Below are positions 48,367 to 59,480 of a DNA stretch of 64,000 nt, piece by piece. Under the pieces are notes generated by a model. The model did no database searches and was not told where the DNA came from. It saw only the letters and a list, made by a program, of their open reading frames with translations. Positions within the stretch are counted from its first letter, which is position 1, and every line of letters begins with the position of its first letter. Where the stretch lies: positions 62,001 to 126,000 of the forward strand of contig JAHLKC010000098.1 of assembly GCA_025449115.1 (NCBI GenBank), in the 5' to 3' direction. Source of the stretch: Chytridium lagenaria. Its lineage: Eukaryota; Chytridiomycota; Chytridiomycetes; Chytridiales; Chytridiaceae. The translations under genes were made by a program, and so were the position numbers.

Positions 48367-51097
48367 ATGGCTGACTGCTCTATCGTAGCAGAAGCCTTTC
48401 CTTCGAGAAACTTTGGCGCTTCGTCATGCTGTTTCGCTCTAGGCATCGCCTGCAACTCATCAGGCCGCATCACATCAATGTAAGTTGAAGGCGTGACCAA
48501 CGCTTTTCTCAACCCTTGACATATGTTGCAGTCTTTTGCAAGAATCCAACCTCTCAGGTCCCATACCAACTCGACTGGGAGAGCTCACTGCCTTGGAGAT
48601 ATTGTAAATCCGCCTGCTTTCTGCAATACAGCCCGCTCATTTATGATGCTAGAAATCTTGCACAGAACCGTTTGACTGGACCGATTCCATCTTCACTGCA
48701 AAGCCTTTCCAACCTTCGAGAGATGTACGTTCATCGCCTTTTCAACCCCGATTTGACATTAATGTTTTTTTTGGTAACATTTGTTCAACAATTAGACATC
48801 TCAACACAAATCTCCTCAGCGGGACCATTCCTGGATTCTTGGGGAATCTTGGAAGACTTGAACGCATGTAAGTTAAAAATGAATACCTTTGAAGCTATCA
48901 CTTGGGTGTGAATTAATCACCATCATTTAGAGAACTCTCCGAAAATGTTGGTCTGTCGGGCTCTTTACCTGTCCAGCTCGGTAACCTTGAGAACTTGATC
49001 ATTCTGTTAGTGAAACACATTTTCTTTCTGGTCTAAGTGTTTTTGGTTCTATTTATTAGGGGTATAACGCGATGTCAACTTTCAGGGTCTATTCCGGATA
49101 TTTTTGATAGGATGCAAAGCCTTCGAGGGATGTAAGTTACCTCTATATTGTCTGCCTTCCCTAATAGTTTTCTAACGTTTATGGATTCTTGTATTGTTTT
49201 GTGATAGATATCTATACAATAATCAACTGAGTGGTCCATTGCCCGCATCGATGTGGAGAATATCAAGTTTAGAGAATTTGTAAGAACGCTTTATCCCCCA
49301 ACCTCGCCCCTTCATTTTCATGCTTATAATTTTTCAGACACCTTGACATCAATCGCTTAGACGGCACCATACCCAACGAAATCGAAAATCTTCGGTCATT
49401 AAAAACTGTGTACGTATTTTCCACATTTGTTGCGTTTATCTAATGTAGATATATATCTCAGAGACTTTTCGAATAATGCTTTTTACGGGGCAATACCGAC
49501 ATCGCTGGATCCCATTGGTGGAATCACTGTTTTGTAAGTTCTCTTTTATTGATGTAAAATCACGCGTGTTTCTAATGACTCGGCTATCGTCTTATAGTAA
49601 AGCATCGAATAACTACCTGCGAGGATTGATCCCTGCATCCGCAGCTGCCATCCAAAGCCGATCTTCAGAGTGGGTATCTCTTTCTTCTATACTTCGCCTC
49701 TCGATCCCCCCCCCCCCCCCCCCGCCCACCTCCCCTTCTCTTTTTTTTTGTGTTCTCACACAATCTGTACTGCAGTCCAACACCATTTTTGGTGAATGGA
49801 AATTGCTATGCTCGCAACGATATTCCCATAGCAATCTCGACTGATGAAAAGTAAGTGATATTCGTGTTTTTTTGAATTTCTAAACGCGTCCATCTAACGA
49901 TTCACCCTACTTTTTACTTTATTTGTTTCGTTGCAGCATTGGCCAACGCTCGAGCAGCACCTGTGATGACTTTTACAGAAACATTCCACAACAACCTTCA
50001 CCAACCACCCAATCCACTTCAACCATCACCACAATCATCTCCAGCATCACCACCAACACAGAAGAAACATCCACATCCATTATACAAAACAACGCTCCAC
50101 CTTCCATCGAAAACTCATCAACCGCAACAGGTGCAATCCCCTCAGTCACCTCCACAAACATCACCTTAACAACAGCATCCACAACCAATCCTCCCACCTC
50201 AAAAAACCCAACCTCCTCCTCCAACCCCTCATCCTACCCATCGCCATCGCCATCCATCCTTCCTCCTCGCCCTCCTCCTCGCCTTCTGCCTCTGGCGTCG
50301 TCGTAGACCCACCCAAAAAATCCACCACAACCCCCACAACGTAGTACACTCGGACAGAGAAACCTACATTGACACTCACCCAGAAAACTCCACGAGACCC
50401 TCCCACCCACATCTTCTTCGAACCTCTCTACCTAAACCCAGACTCCACCGTCTCACGATCAAATCACGACTCCACGTCTCTCGTAACGTCATCAAACCCC
50501 AACCTCTTCTCCGACAAACTCATCCCTCCCCATCCACTCAAACCTGATCATGACAGTCTACGAGACTTTGGTCGACACAAACCAGGCCTGATTGACGAGC
50601 AACAAGGATCTTTAAACATTGTTTCAGGGCCTTTAGTTGTTCTCCCTGATGGGATGGTGGATGACGACCCAGTCTTGGGGGTGACGAGTTGGACGTGCGG
50701 TGAAGTTGGGGAATGGTTGAGTGGCAACGGTTTCGCAGACAGTGTAGTGAAGCTGTTTAAAGGTCTCACCTATACCCTCTTTTTTTCATTTATTCCTTTC
50801 TTTTTCATCGTACTCATCCGTTTTTTTCATGCTGGAAACCTATACTTAGACTCTGATATTGACGGTCCGCGTCTCCTCAAACTCTCTGACACGACGCTTC
50901 TCCAGATGGGTGTTATCGTCGACAACACGCGTGCCATGCTTGGGTTATGTATAAATCGGTTACGACAAGGTTCGTCAGTCAATGTGGATTGGAGTTCCCA
51001 GGAACAGCATATGGAAGCCCTCCTCAATATTCCTAGACGAGTTCACAACCCCAGACTTCTCTCCGACGGTCAGCAGTCCAAATTAAATTCTCACTAG
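48367..51097 (+). CDS. LRR receptor-like protein with TM helix and cytoplasmic SAM domain
   Basis: Exon 1 (48367-48479) encodes a Cys-containing cap (SSCCFALGIACNSSGRITS). Plant-type leucine-rich repeats with LxGxIP follow: SNLSGPIPTRLGELTALEI, QNRLTGPIPSSLQSLSNL, TNLLSGTIPGFLGNLGRL, then five more. Exons 48532-48603, 48653-48724, 48796-48867, 48931-49005, 49060-49131, 49208-49279, 49338-49409 and 49462-49533 each carry one repeat. A CysxCys cap (NGNCYARND to SSSTCDDFY), a Ser/Thr/Pro stalk and a TM helix (SFLLALLLAFCLWRRRR, about 50250) follow. The cytoplasmic SAM domain starts TSWTCGEVGEWLSGNGFADS and continues after an intron as DIDGPRLLKLSDTTLLQMG. Frame shifts lie at the TM and near 50410. 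Likely a surface receptor or adhesion protein that oligomerises through SAM; it has no kinase domain. Confidence 0.85.
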
Positions 51098-51563
51098 TTA
51101 AAAAGTAAATGAATAAACCACAACACGTCACGTTCATTGTATTTTTTCGTTTCTCTTGCGGAAAACTAATCACATAGACGCTGTATAGCAAAATGTTGAT
51201 TTATTTAAAACATGTCACCACTACTCGCCCTTGTACAAAATGACGTACAACCATCAAAAACCTATCACGAACGAACAAGTTCTTAACCCTATTTCGTGAA
51301 TAGCCCCTACTTTGTCTGTTTAATCAAAATAAGTTTCTACTCACAGTCCCATCATGCTTACAATCCCAACAGCAACCGAGAAAAGCCTCACAACAACCCT
51401 CCCCCACCTCCCCACCAATAGACCATAATAATACGATGAGCCAACGTGCCCACGTCCTCTACAAGCCCCCCAACCTTCAACCACGCCTCGCCCCCTACAG
51501 TTCGAACCCTTCCACAAAGCAAAACCCATCATTATCAGAAAAACGCTTATCCGTGTCAAACTT
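51098..51563. other. Convergent intergenic region
   Basis: The 3' ends of the LRR-SAM gene (+) and SPT2 gene (-). No gene seen. Confidence 0.5.
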
Positions 51564-53596
51564 TCAAAGCTTCCCCTTCCTCTTCTTCCTCTCCATCTCC
51601 GCCATCTCCTCCATCTCATCCTCCTTCCTCGCAAGTCGAGCACTCCTCGCCTCCTCCCTCGTCACATGCGAGAACCCAGCCTCCATATCCGATTCATCCG
51701 AATCATAATTCGTGTATCTACAAAAGAACCAAAGATAAATACAAAAAAAGAAACCCCCAAAAAAACATCATTACCTTTCTGGTTTATACCCAAACATCTG
51801 CCGGATGATGGATGACGCGTTCTTTTCAACAAAATCATGATCGGCCAAAATATCTTCCTCTCGGAGACGCTTTTTGGGACGTGCGGCGGGGGGTGGAGAG
51901 GACGACGGTGAGAAAACGTCCTTGGACTTTGGTTTTTCCTTTTCAACAGGTCGCCCCTTTTCCACACTCTTCCTTCCATCCTTATCACGTATCGGCTCAT
52001 CACGGTCCTTTTTCCTATCAACTCGATCTCGATCCATCCGATCATCTCTGTCACGTGCCGGTTCAGCACGGTCAGGCTTTCGTGAATCCCTGTCCCGATC
52101 CATTCGAGAATCTCTATCCCGGTCCAACCGAGGATCCTTTTTATCTCTCCCACTGTCTCTTCCCGTGTCTCTTGATTTATCAAAAGGCCTTTCAACGGGT
52201 TTAGGTTTCGACGTTGACGAAGCGTCAAGCCCTAACGCTTTTTCCGCGCGGAATCCAAAGAGTCTTCAACGGTTGTGCGGTCTCGGGATGGACGGACGAG
52301 AGGGATGAGTTCTGGAAGGGCGTTTTTGGATTTTCCTTGCATCATGTGAGAGGGTCTTGAGGTAGATGAGGGTTTGGATATGGGTTTTGAGGGGATGGAT
52401 AAAGAGGCGGAGGAGATTTTGTGGTTAGTGTGGAGGGTTTAGAGGTTGAGGAGGAGGAGGGACGGGAGGAGTTGGATCTGTCGTCAGGTTTACGGGTGGA
52501 TGCGCCGTTGATTCTATCATCGGGTCTACGGTGGAGCTGCCGTTGGTTCTATCATCAGGTTTACGGGCGGAACTGCCGTTGATTCTATCATCAGGTTTGC
52601 GAATGGAGCTGCCGTTGATTCTATCGTCAGGTTTCCTCTCCATTCGACTGTCAGGTCTCTTTGATGGGATGGATAACGAGGATGAAGATGTAGAACGCTT
52701 TAAAGAAGACGACCCATCCGTTGGTCTTTTCAAAGCAGATACATCCGAAGAGGAAGGTCTTTTTGCAGAAGACAATGTTGAAGATTTAGACGGTCGATCA
52801 TCCGCTCGATCCGTTTTTAGCCGCTTTGAGGGTGGTTGATCACGGTCGTCATCTAAGTCACGGTGGTGGGATCTAACGGGTTCAGCGAGATTTGTGTCAA
52901 TGTTGCCTTGACCTTGACGCATGAGTTCTTGGAATGAGAGAGGACGGAGGAAGAGGTAGAGGTGGAGGAGTTGGTAAGGGTTTGGATTTTGAGGATAAAG
53001 AGGAGGAAGATGATGACTTTTTGAGGTGGTCGCGATCGTGTTTTGATGATGATTTGCCAATGGCAGAAGTGGAAGAAGAGGATTTGGATGCGGTGGATGT
53101 GGGTTCAGGTTTTTTAACTATATAATTAAAGTTATAATGTGTGGTGACGGTTTAATGATGTTAATGTATAATCCATGCTTATATATAATAAAGTATAAGC
53201 CTCCCATGCTCGCCTCCAGCGACAAAGTCGCCTCGCAGTGAGTAGGATCCAGTTACGCGGGAATGTTCGCATTACAGCATGCCAAGCATGATCATAAGAG
53301 TAAAATATGACTACGAAACGCCAAGATAGTCGCCTGCAAAGTCTTTGCGACCATGACGGCCATAACGAAAAAAAAACAGAGTTTTTAGGATGATTACCTT
53401 TTGGAATGTCAATGTGATCCGGCAGTTTAGCAGCCGCCGCTTTAACAGCCTCCAAAGCCCTCCTCTTCTTCTCCTTTTCCAAAGCAGCCGCCTTTTCCTG
53501 CTCTGATTGTAACAACAAAGCCTTCTGCTGCCTCTCCTTTTCCAGAGAGCGATCATTTGTCCTGGCCATAGCCATGAGCTGATCGAAAGACGACAT
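51564..53596 (-). CDS. SPT2: SPT2 chromatin protein (histone chaperone)
   Basis: Nuclear HMG-like protein that binds H3-H4 and prevents spurious transcription. The start at 53596 gives MSSFDQLMAMARTNDRSLEK and a long Lys/Glu/Ala helix. After an intron comes a Ser/Lys-rich disordered middle with FQELMRQGQGNIDTNLAEP. The end is the diagnostic SPT2 C-terminal domain: KKRLREEDILADHDFVEKN, then ASSIIRQMFGYKPERY. After an intron follow NYDSDESDMEAGFSHVTREE and ARSARLARKEDEMEEM, with the stop at 51564-51566. The middle contains tandem copies of a 12-residue RKPDDRINGSSx unit and later DRDSRMDRD-type repeats. A frame break between repeat copies near 52525 is repaired by one added C, after which further copies read in frame. 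The family call is firm from the C-terminal domain. Confidence 0.9.
52470..52650. repeat. 36-bp tandem repeat coding for RKPDDRINGSS units in SPT2
   Basis: About five copies of a 36-bp unit (plus strand, TCTATCATCAGGTTTACGGG...) encoding 12-residue repeats on the minus strand. The copies differ by a few substitutions, and one boundary carries a one-base deletion. Confidence 0.88.
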
Positions 53597-54538
53597 TCTT
53601 TCCAAGGTGTGCTGAGGACCTTGGTAGGGGTTGAGTTAACTTTCGCGTCTTGCGATGGGATGATTGCACAAACGAAAGAACGGATGAACAAACGACAGCA
53701 CCCTCCCCTCCCCTTCAGAGTCCCTTGTTGATTAAGTGAACTGGATGGAATGAATGGTATAAAAGAGGTGATGCAGATGTGTGAATGAATTGGTGGTTTG
53801 TATAAGGTGCACAGATAGATGGAAGGGATGGATGTACGGGAATGGATGGATCGAAGTAGTGAGAGTGAGAAATAAAAATAATTTTTCAATTGTGATCTGG
53901 GAACTATATATGATAAATAATATTTAAAAAAAGAAATTATTTTATTAAGAATAAACTAAAATAGTTGTTGTTGTTGATGCTGTTCGAAAGCATCGGACAT
54001 TCTACCCTTTAATAGCTATTCTTCTGTAAAGTTGTGTTTAAATAATTAAATACTTTCCTGTATGTACCTGTAAATACTGACAGTGAATAAATACTCATAG
54101 AACTACCACCACCATCCCCAAAAACAACAGAACACCTACTGCACACACCCTCATCCTGTGTTATTGACTATATCCTTTCTACCATTTCTACCTATATACG
54201 ACAGCTAAAAGAACCATCATCCCTTTTATCACCACTCCTACTACATCATCATCATCGTCACACTACTACATCATCATCGTCACTACTACCACTACATCAT
54301 CATCATCATCATCGTCACCATCATTTCCATTCCATTCCTCTCATTCAGGCACCCATCGATACTACCTTGGAAAATCAGACACCACCTCCATTCAATACCT
54401 TTCAAGACCCACAACTCAACTTGAGCCAAGCCTAAACACTGCCTTCACTACACACATACACACATACACACATACTCATCATCATCATCATCATCGTCAG
54501 ATAACCCACCCCTACGTATCCGTGGCCATAATTAAACA
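53597..54538. other. Divergent intergenic region with CAT repeats
   Basis: Between SPT2 (-) and PSF1 (+). (CAT)n/ACTAC-type repeats occur at about 54243-54330 and (CAT)n at 54477-54500, the latter within about 40-60 bp of the PSF1 ATG and so probably in its 5' UTR. No gene. Confidence 0.55.
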
Positions 54539-55547
54539 ATGGCCTACTGCTACGCAGATGAGGCCACAAAGCTTATCAGGCAGTTGAAAAGGTGGCCAGA
54601 CTCTTTGTTACCCTACGAGAGTGAAATCGTGAGGAATGCTTCTGATGAAGTCGTATTCTTGGTCGACCAGACGGAGAGTGCAAAGGCGAAAATTGATGAG
54701 TTGCGGAGATCAAGACCTGCGGAAGAGGATGAGGCGGTGAGTTTCATGGGCAGGCCAGAGTATGTAATTCTGGGTTGTTGGTGCTGTTTAAGCGAGAGAA
54801 AGAAACAAATGGAGCAGATGTATTCGCCAAAGGATTTTGATATGACCGGACAAAGTATTATACCCAAAGAGAATGGGCTTAATCCCCTGTGATGCAACGC
54901 GTTCTACTCGCCGCAGGCGCGAGTATGGATAATTGTTTCACTACTCTTGCAGTACTATGCACTGTATCGCCGTAGGCGTGTTGATTTTGATGGAAACTAC
55001 CACGGCTATTCTGCAAGCGAACTATCTATTTTTTGATTACCACATAGTATTAATAGAGATATATGAACTAGAACAAGATCAAAGAAAAGCAACTGTCGCT
55101 CTTTGTAGCAGCAAAAATGAACCAACTCTCCTGCCTTCGAAACAAGCGCGCCCTCTTACTCTACCACAATCACCGTCTTGAACACATCCGCTCCATGTCA
55201 TGGGAACTCGGAAACTCCATCTCCTCCTCCTCATCCACCTCCACAGACCCCAACAATGGTATCCTCCCCGTCAACGTCAAGAAACATCTCTCTACACCCG
55301 AACACCATTTCCTCTCAGATTACTGTAAACTGCTAGAAGATTTGAGAGGGGTCTTCATGGAGGTGGATTTGGGCGCCTCACTGGTGCCCCCAAGGACCTG
55401 TTTGTGGAGGTGCGCGTGCTTAAGGATATTGGGGAGGTTGTCATGGAGAGTGGGAGTGTGGTCAGGCTGAAAAAGAATAATCAGCTGTATCTTCGCAGAA
55501 CTGATGTCGAGAATTTTATCACCATGGGGTATCTCGCACAAATATGA
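54539..55547 (+). CDS. PSF1: GINS complex subunit PSF1
   Basis: Subunit of the GINS tetramer in the CMG replicative helicase, nuclear and essential. The start is MAYCYADEATKLIRQLKRWP, matching the PSF1 A-domain N-terminus. After an intron the core RNKRALLLYHNHRLEHIRSM appears (about 55140-55200), equivalent to the conserved RNxRxxxAYxxxRLxxIRxLxW of PSF1. The C-terminal B-domain is KDLFVEVRVLKDIGEVVMES, then SVVRLKKNNQLYLRRTDVEN and MGYLAQI, stop 55545-55547. The C5 tract at 55387-55391 is one base short: adding a C joins LVPP to KDLFVEV. The exact intron between about 54735 and 55115 is unclear, because the obvious donor and acceptor give a phase mismatch. Confidence 0.93.
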
Positions 55548-55619
55548 TAGTATATCACAGTCGATGGATGATGGGGTGCTGGGGATGGCTTTGGTTCCAC
55601 TCTTTATTCTATATGTTTA

Positions 55620-55958
55620 CAAAACCTCAGACGGCTGGACCGGAAGAATGGTAGAAGGAGTGGGGGTTGGTTGAAAGGCGCCAGGATGAAGGGGGTCAGT
55701 GTAGACAAAGTACGGCGGATATACACAATACGCGTTTGTTTCAGGATTTATAATAATAAGAGTTGGCAAGGCTTTAATGTATTGGATGGCTCTATGGTGA
55801 ATGAAAATTGCCGTGTATACCTGAATACCCAAAGTTGAACAAAAGGGCTTTGCTGAACAGGAAAATGGGGTGTGATGTACCCAATTTACCGTTAAAATAC
55901 ACGCCAACGTTCAGTGTGAACTGGTTTTCCCGATTGCCGAAAAATACAAAAACATCTC
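55620..55958 (-). CDS. Possible terminal exons of an unrecognised minus-strand gene
   Basis: Two adjacent minus-strand open stretches look like genuine protein: KYGDVFVFFGNRENQFTLNV and onward to FSKALLFNFG (55815-55958), then after a possible short intron QYIKALPTLIIINPETNAYC to a stop near 55617 (exon about 55617-55790). They lie downstream of the HemK stop in a different frame. Either they are a small separate gene, or an alternative 3' end. No family recognised. Confidence 0.3.
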
Positions 55959-55982
55959 CGTATTTCGATTTGCCAAACCTCT

Positions 55983-58146
55983 TTATTTCACCACCTCAAA
56001 CACAACACACCTCTCCAATCCTCTATGATCTCTCAACGTCTCCACATACCTCCACCCTTCCAATCCTTCACCACCACCAATCTCACGAACACCATTTGTG
56101 TCTTTATCTTTCCATCGACCTTGCCATGTACCGTTGAAAAGACCAATGACGTTTTGGGCCATGCCGTGACCGACTTCGAGAAATAGACGACAGTTCGGTG
56201 CAAAGTTGTGGGAGGGAGAGGTGCGGAGACCTTCACGGATTGAGAGGTATGCTTCATAGCCTGACAACGTAAAGGGTGAAAGCGGGTGTTAGATAAATGC
56301 GATGTAATGAAACGGGAAAAGTAGCTATAGTATGATTTAAGGGAAAAAATCTTTAACACGAGTAAATAACATCCTCACCTGTTTCTCCTGCAATCAACGC
56401 CAACTCTGGTTCCTCCAACAACCTCTCCCCATCCTTCACCTCAAACATCCCCTTCCTCTTATTCAAATAAGGTGGATTACACACCACAGCATCCCAACCC
56501 CCCCACCCTTCCTCCTCCCACCTCACCTCCCCAACCCTCCCAAACTCTCCAACCACAAACCTCGCATCAACTCCTAACCTCCTGGCATTCCCCTTTGCAA
56601 CCTCCAAAGCCTCCATCGATAGATCCATCCCAACACCGCGACTCGTCCGCGGGGTCAGGGCATGGAGGAGGGAGATGAGGAGACAGCCGGAACCAGTGCC
56701 CATGTCGAGGATGGAGGGGTGGGACGTGGAGGCGAGGTGGTGGAGAGCGGATGTGACGAGGATTTGGGAGGAAAGACGCGGAATCATGACGGAGGGTGTT
56801 ACGGTAAAGATGAGATCGTGGAAGGTCTATTGGAAAGTAGAAAACGGGTGAACACGTGAATAATAAAAGTAAAGTTACAGGTGAAAAGGTTAAGAAAAAA
56901 AACTAGAAAAAAGCAAGGACTAAAAACAAGTATTACTTGAACGCCTGTAATATACGCAGGATTCTTCATCGTCGTTCCTCCATCCACCTCCCCACCCAAC
57001 AGACACGCATCTCTCTCCTCCTTCGCCGCCGTGAATTTTGTTTCCTTTGTTCTCAATCCCCCAAACTTTGTCGGTTCCTCATGTGAAAGCTGCACAAGTT
57101 CACCTGTCCTTGGATGGCGAAACGTTACAGATATGATCGCCATGTAGGTGCCTCGACCTTGACATGTCCGGTGCTAAGGATTTGTAAGGTTTATCTGAAA
57201 AATAAAGGTCTGAATTACAGGTTTGGTATAACGGGAGACACCGATGACGGGATGATCTATGGTGAACATGTGGGAACGGATTTGGACGCCGGACGGGGCA
57301 GAGTGGGGGATGGCCTGGGGAAAAAAGATATTATGCATTTAATATAGACGTGAAACTAAGATTTCGGGAATAAAGTGATCTAGCTTACATCGACGGTTGT
57401 GAGCCAGCCGTCAGGGGAGTTTCGGGATGACGTGAATGATACTATCTTGACTTTGGTTGACGCTGCGACGCCTTTTTAAAACAAGGAATAAAAAAACAAC
57501 AATGAAACAGTTAAAATGGCACATTCCGCATTGAGGGTATTGCTAAAAGGTAAGCAGAAAGTGGAAGGAGATATTCACCATTAACAGGCTCCTCTATCAC
57601 AAACTCGTCCCCCTCCTTCAAGTCCTTCCCAGCCCCAACTCGTCCATGCACAACAGCCCTAAACACAACCTCCTCAATTTCAACCCCAACCCCGCATCCC
57701 GACTTTCCAAATACCACCAGCCCCGACACACTATTCTCCAAAAAATAAACACACTGCGGGACCTCCAACTCCCCCTTTGTCACATGATGCGACACCGCCA
57801 TCTCAAAAGTCCTCACCTCCCCATTCCTCAACACCATCCCAGAAGGCTTCCAAGCCACACACACATCCGCATCATCATAAACAACCTCAACAGGCACATA
57901 CCCATCCCTCTTCTTATTCGCCTGTTCCAATGTCCTTAAAATCGTCACCACATCCCCAACAGCAACCCTCACCCCCTCCACAGCCACCACCCCATTCACC
58001 TGCACCTGCTTCAACTTGAACGCCTCATGACTCTGCGATTTCGACGGCACGATCGTTGGGAACCGTTTCCTTATAAACTTGTGCAGCGGTTCCCCTGCAT
58101 CCCCCACGTCAACCGTGCAAGACGACTGTTTGCGGTTTTTCTCCAT
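55983..58146 (-). CDS. Fused RluA-like pseudouridine synthase (degenerate) and HemK/PrmC methyltransferase
   Basis: One gene, two modules. N-terminal: an S4-like segment (KLKQVQVNGVVAVEGVRVAV) and an RluA-type fold (VVYDDADVCVAWKPSGMV, then the active-site strand CVYFLENSVSGLVVFGKS). RluA enzymes have HRLDxxTSG there, so the catalytic Asp is Glu in this copy. Later come SGVQIRSHMFTIDHPVIG and VTFRHPRTGELVQL, the RluA C-terminal strand. C-terminal: NPAYITGVQ, TVTPSVMIPRLSSQILV, the SAM motif ILDMGTGSGCLLISLL, and the catalytic VVCNPPYLNK of N5-glutamine methyltransferases that modify translation release factors. The end is RLFLEVGHGMAQNV. RluA and HemK motifs share one exon and frame (about 56937-57143), which proves fusion in the genome. 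The start at 58146 (MEKNRKQ) is chosen to avoid overlap; an in-frame Met at 58251 would overlap the next gene. Confidence 0.88.
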
Positions 58147-58155
58147 TGAAATTTG

Positions 58156-58980
58156 ATGAAGAACGTTACGGTGTTTTGTGGGAGCGCTGAGGGACGGTTG
58201 CCTGTGTATCGGGAGGCTGCTGAGACTGTTGGGAAGGAGTTGGCGAAACATGGACTTGGTCTTGTGTATGGAGGAGGGTGAGTTTGACCCTTGTGGGGGT
58301 TGTACTATTTTACACTTTGTGCTGAAGCGTGGATAGGGATTTGGGGTTGATGGGAGCTGTGTCGAGAGCGGCTTTTGAGGCTGGTGGGAAGGTGTTAGGG
58401 ATCATACCTGAGGCGATGGTAAGTTCTTGTTTAAAGGCCTTTTTTCTTATAGACGTTGTAGACCAAGATTGAGGGTATTGGAATGCTTGGGGAGACGATT
58501 TATGTCAAGGTTGGTGAATGTCAGAGAGCTTCAAGTGATGATGAATCGTCTAGGACATGCATACACGTAAGGGGTTGATGAACAAGAATTGTGATGCGTT
58601 CGTCGGACTTCCTGGTGGATTCGGTAAACCTCTTACATTCACTCTAAACCTTCTAAACTGCAACTCCAGGCACTTTCGAAGAAATCCTCGAGATGGCGAC
58701 ATGGCATCAACTCGCGATTCACGCAAAGGTAAAGAGAACAACCGTACAATTCTAACAGGAACCCCAATAGCCCATTATTGTGTTAAACATTAACGGATTT
58801 TACGAACCACTTCGAACATTACTCGAGCATTCCATCAAGGAAGGATTTATTCGGGAAGGGTTTAAAGATATTATCGTGTTTGTTGATAGACCGGAGGACG
58901 TTGTGAAGGCTTTGTTTGATTACGATAAGGTGGTGGATCAGTACGCCATTCCTTGGGCAAATCCGTCGGAGGCTGGGTAA
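58156..58980 (+). CDS. LOG: LOG-family cytokinin riboside 5'-monophosphate phosphoribohydrolase
   Basis: Releases free cytokinin base (or acts as a nucleoside-5'-monophosphate phosphoribohydrolase). Cytosolic, homo-oligomeric. Six exons join in phase: 58156-58277, 58337-58418, 58461-58509, 58554-58623, 58670-58728 and 58771-58980. Motifs: MKNVTVFCGSAEGRLPVY start, LVYGGGDLGLMGAVSRAA, GIIPEAM, DMHTRKGLMNKNCDAFVGLP, then the catalytic PGGFGTFEEILEMATWHQL (PGGxGTxxE) and PIIVLNINGFYEPL. The length of about 197 residues matches the family. There is no frame break. The first ATG lies 9 bp from the divergent RluA-HemK start, so the two promoters must overlap or extend into each other's transcripts. 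Confidence 0.95.
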
Positions 58981-59480
58981 AATCTGTCGCTGCTTCTCTG
59001 CGAATTCAAACCTTAACCCATGTCTTGATATGAACTACAATCAATATATTCACGTACCTGCAAAAAGTGGAAGAGGGGGAAGAATGAGCCATCTTATTTT
59101 TCAGATAAAACAAAAACAACAACAATTTAACGCTATTACACGGAATACGCGTAATTATTCTTTTTTCATACTTTAAGCTTTACATTGACCAAAACGAACT
59201 AGGTGGGTAGAACCTGCCTGACTGAGAGCACTTGCTCGCCGTGGAAATTACTTTTTAGGTCATTCGCTGTTGTACTTTCAGAGCAGTAAAGCCATATCTT
59301 TTCTGTTCTCACGTATGTCTGCAACTTGGTAGGTAAAAAATGATATGGAAGTATCGTGTTTTTATCTGTTCTAACTAGTGCTTGATATACGACATGCATT
59401 TGCTACAATATGTAGCACCTAATCATGAGATAAATAATTTATGTCATTATATATTGATAAATATTCCTTTTGACCATTAC
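58981..59480. other. Intergenic between LOG and the transposase gene
   Basis: No supported gene. A 66-codon minus frame at 59199-59399 has no recognised family. The left end of the transposon should lie here, but no inverted repeat partner was identified by eye. Confidence 0.4.

Noticed and set aside
49700..49735. Long C-run (ATCCCC...CCGCCC) as a possible G-quadruplex regulatory element
   Set aside because: It lies in an intron of the LRR gene, immediately before a T-run, and looks like simple-repeat slippage. No evidence of function.
59199..59399. 66-codon minus frame between LOG and the transposase gene
   Set aside because: Considered as a downstream exon of the gene at the right edge, but it has no acceptor and no shared features, so no link can be supported.
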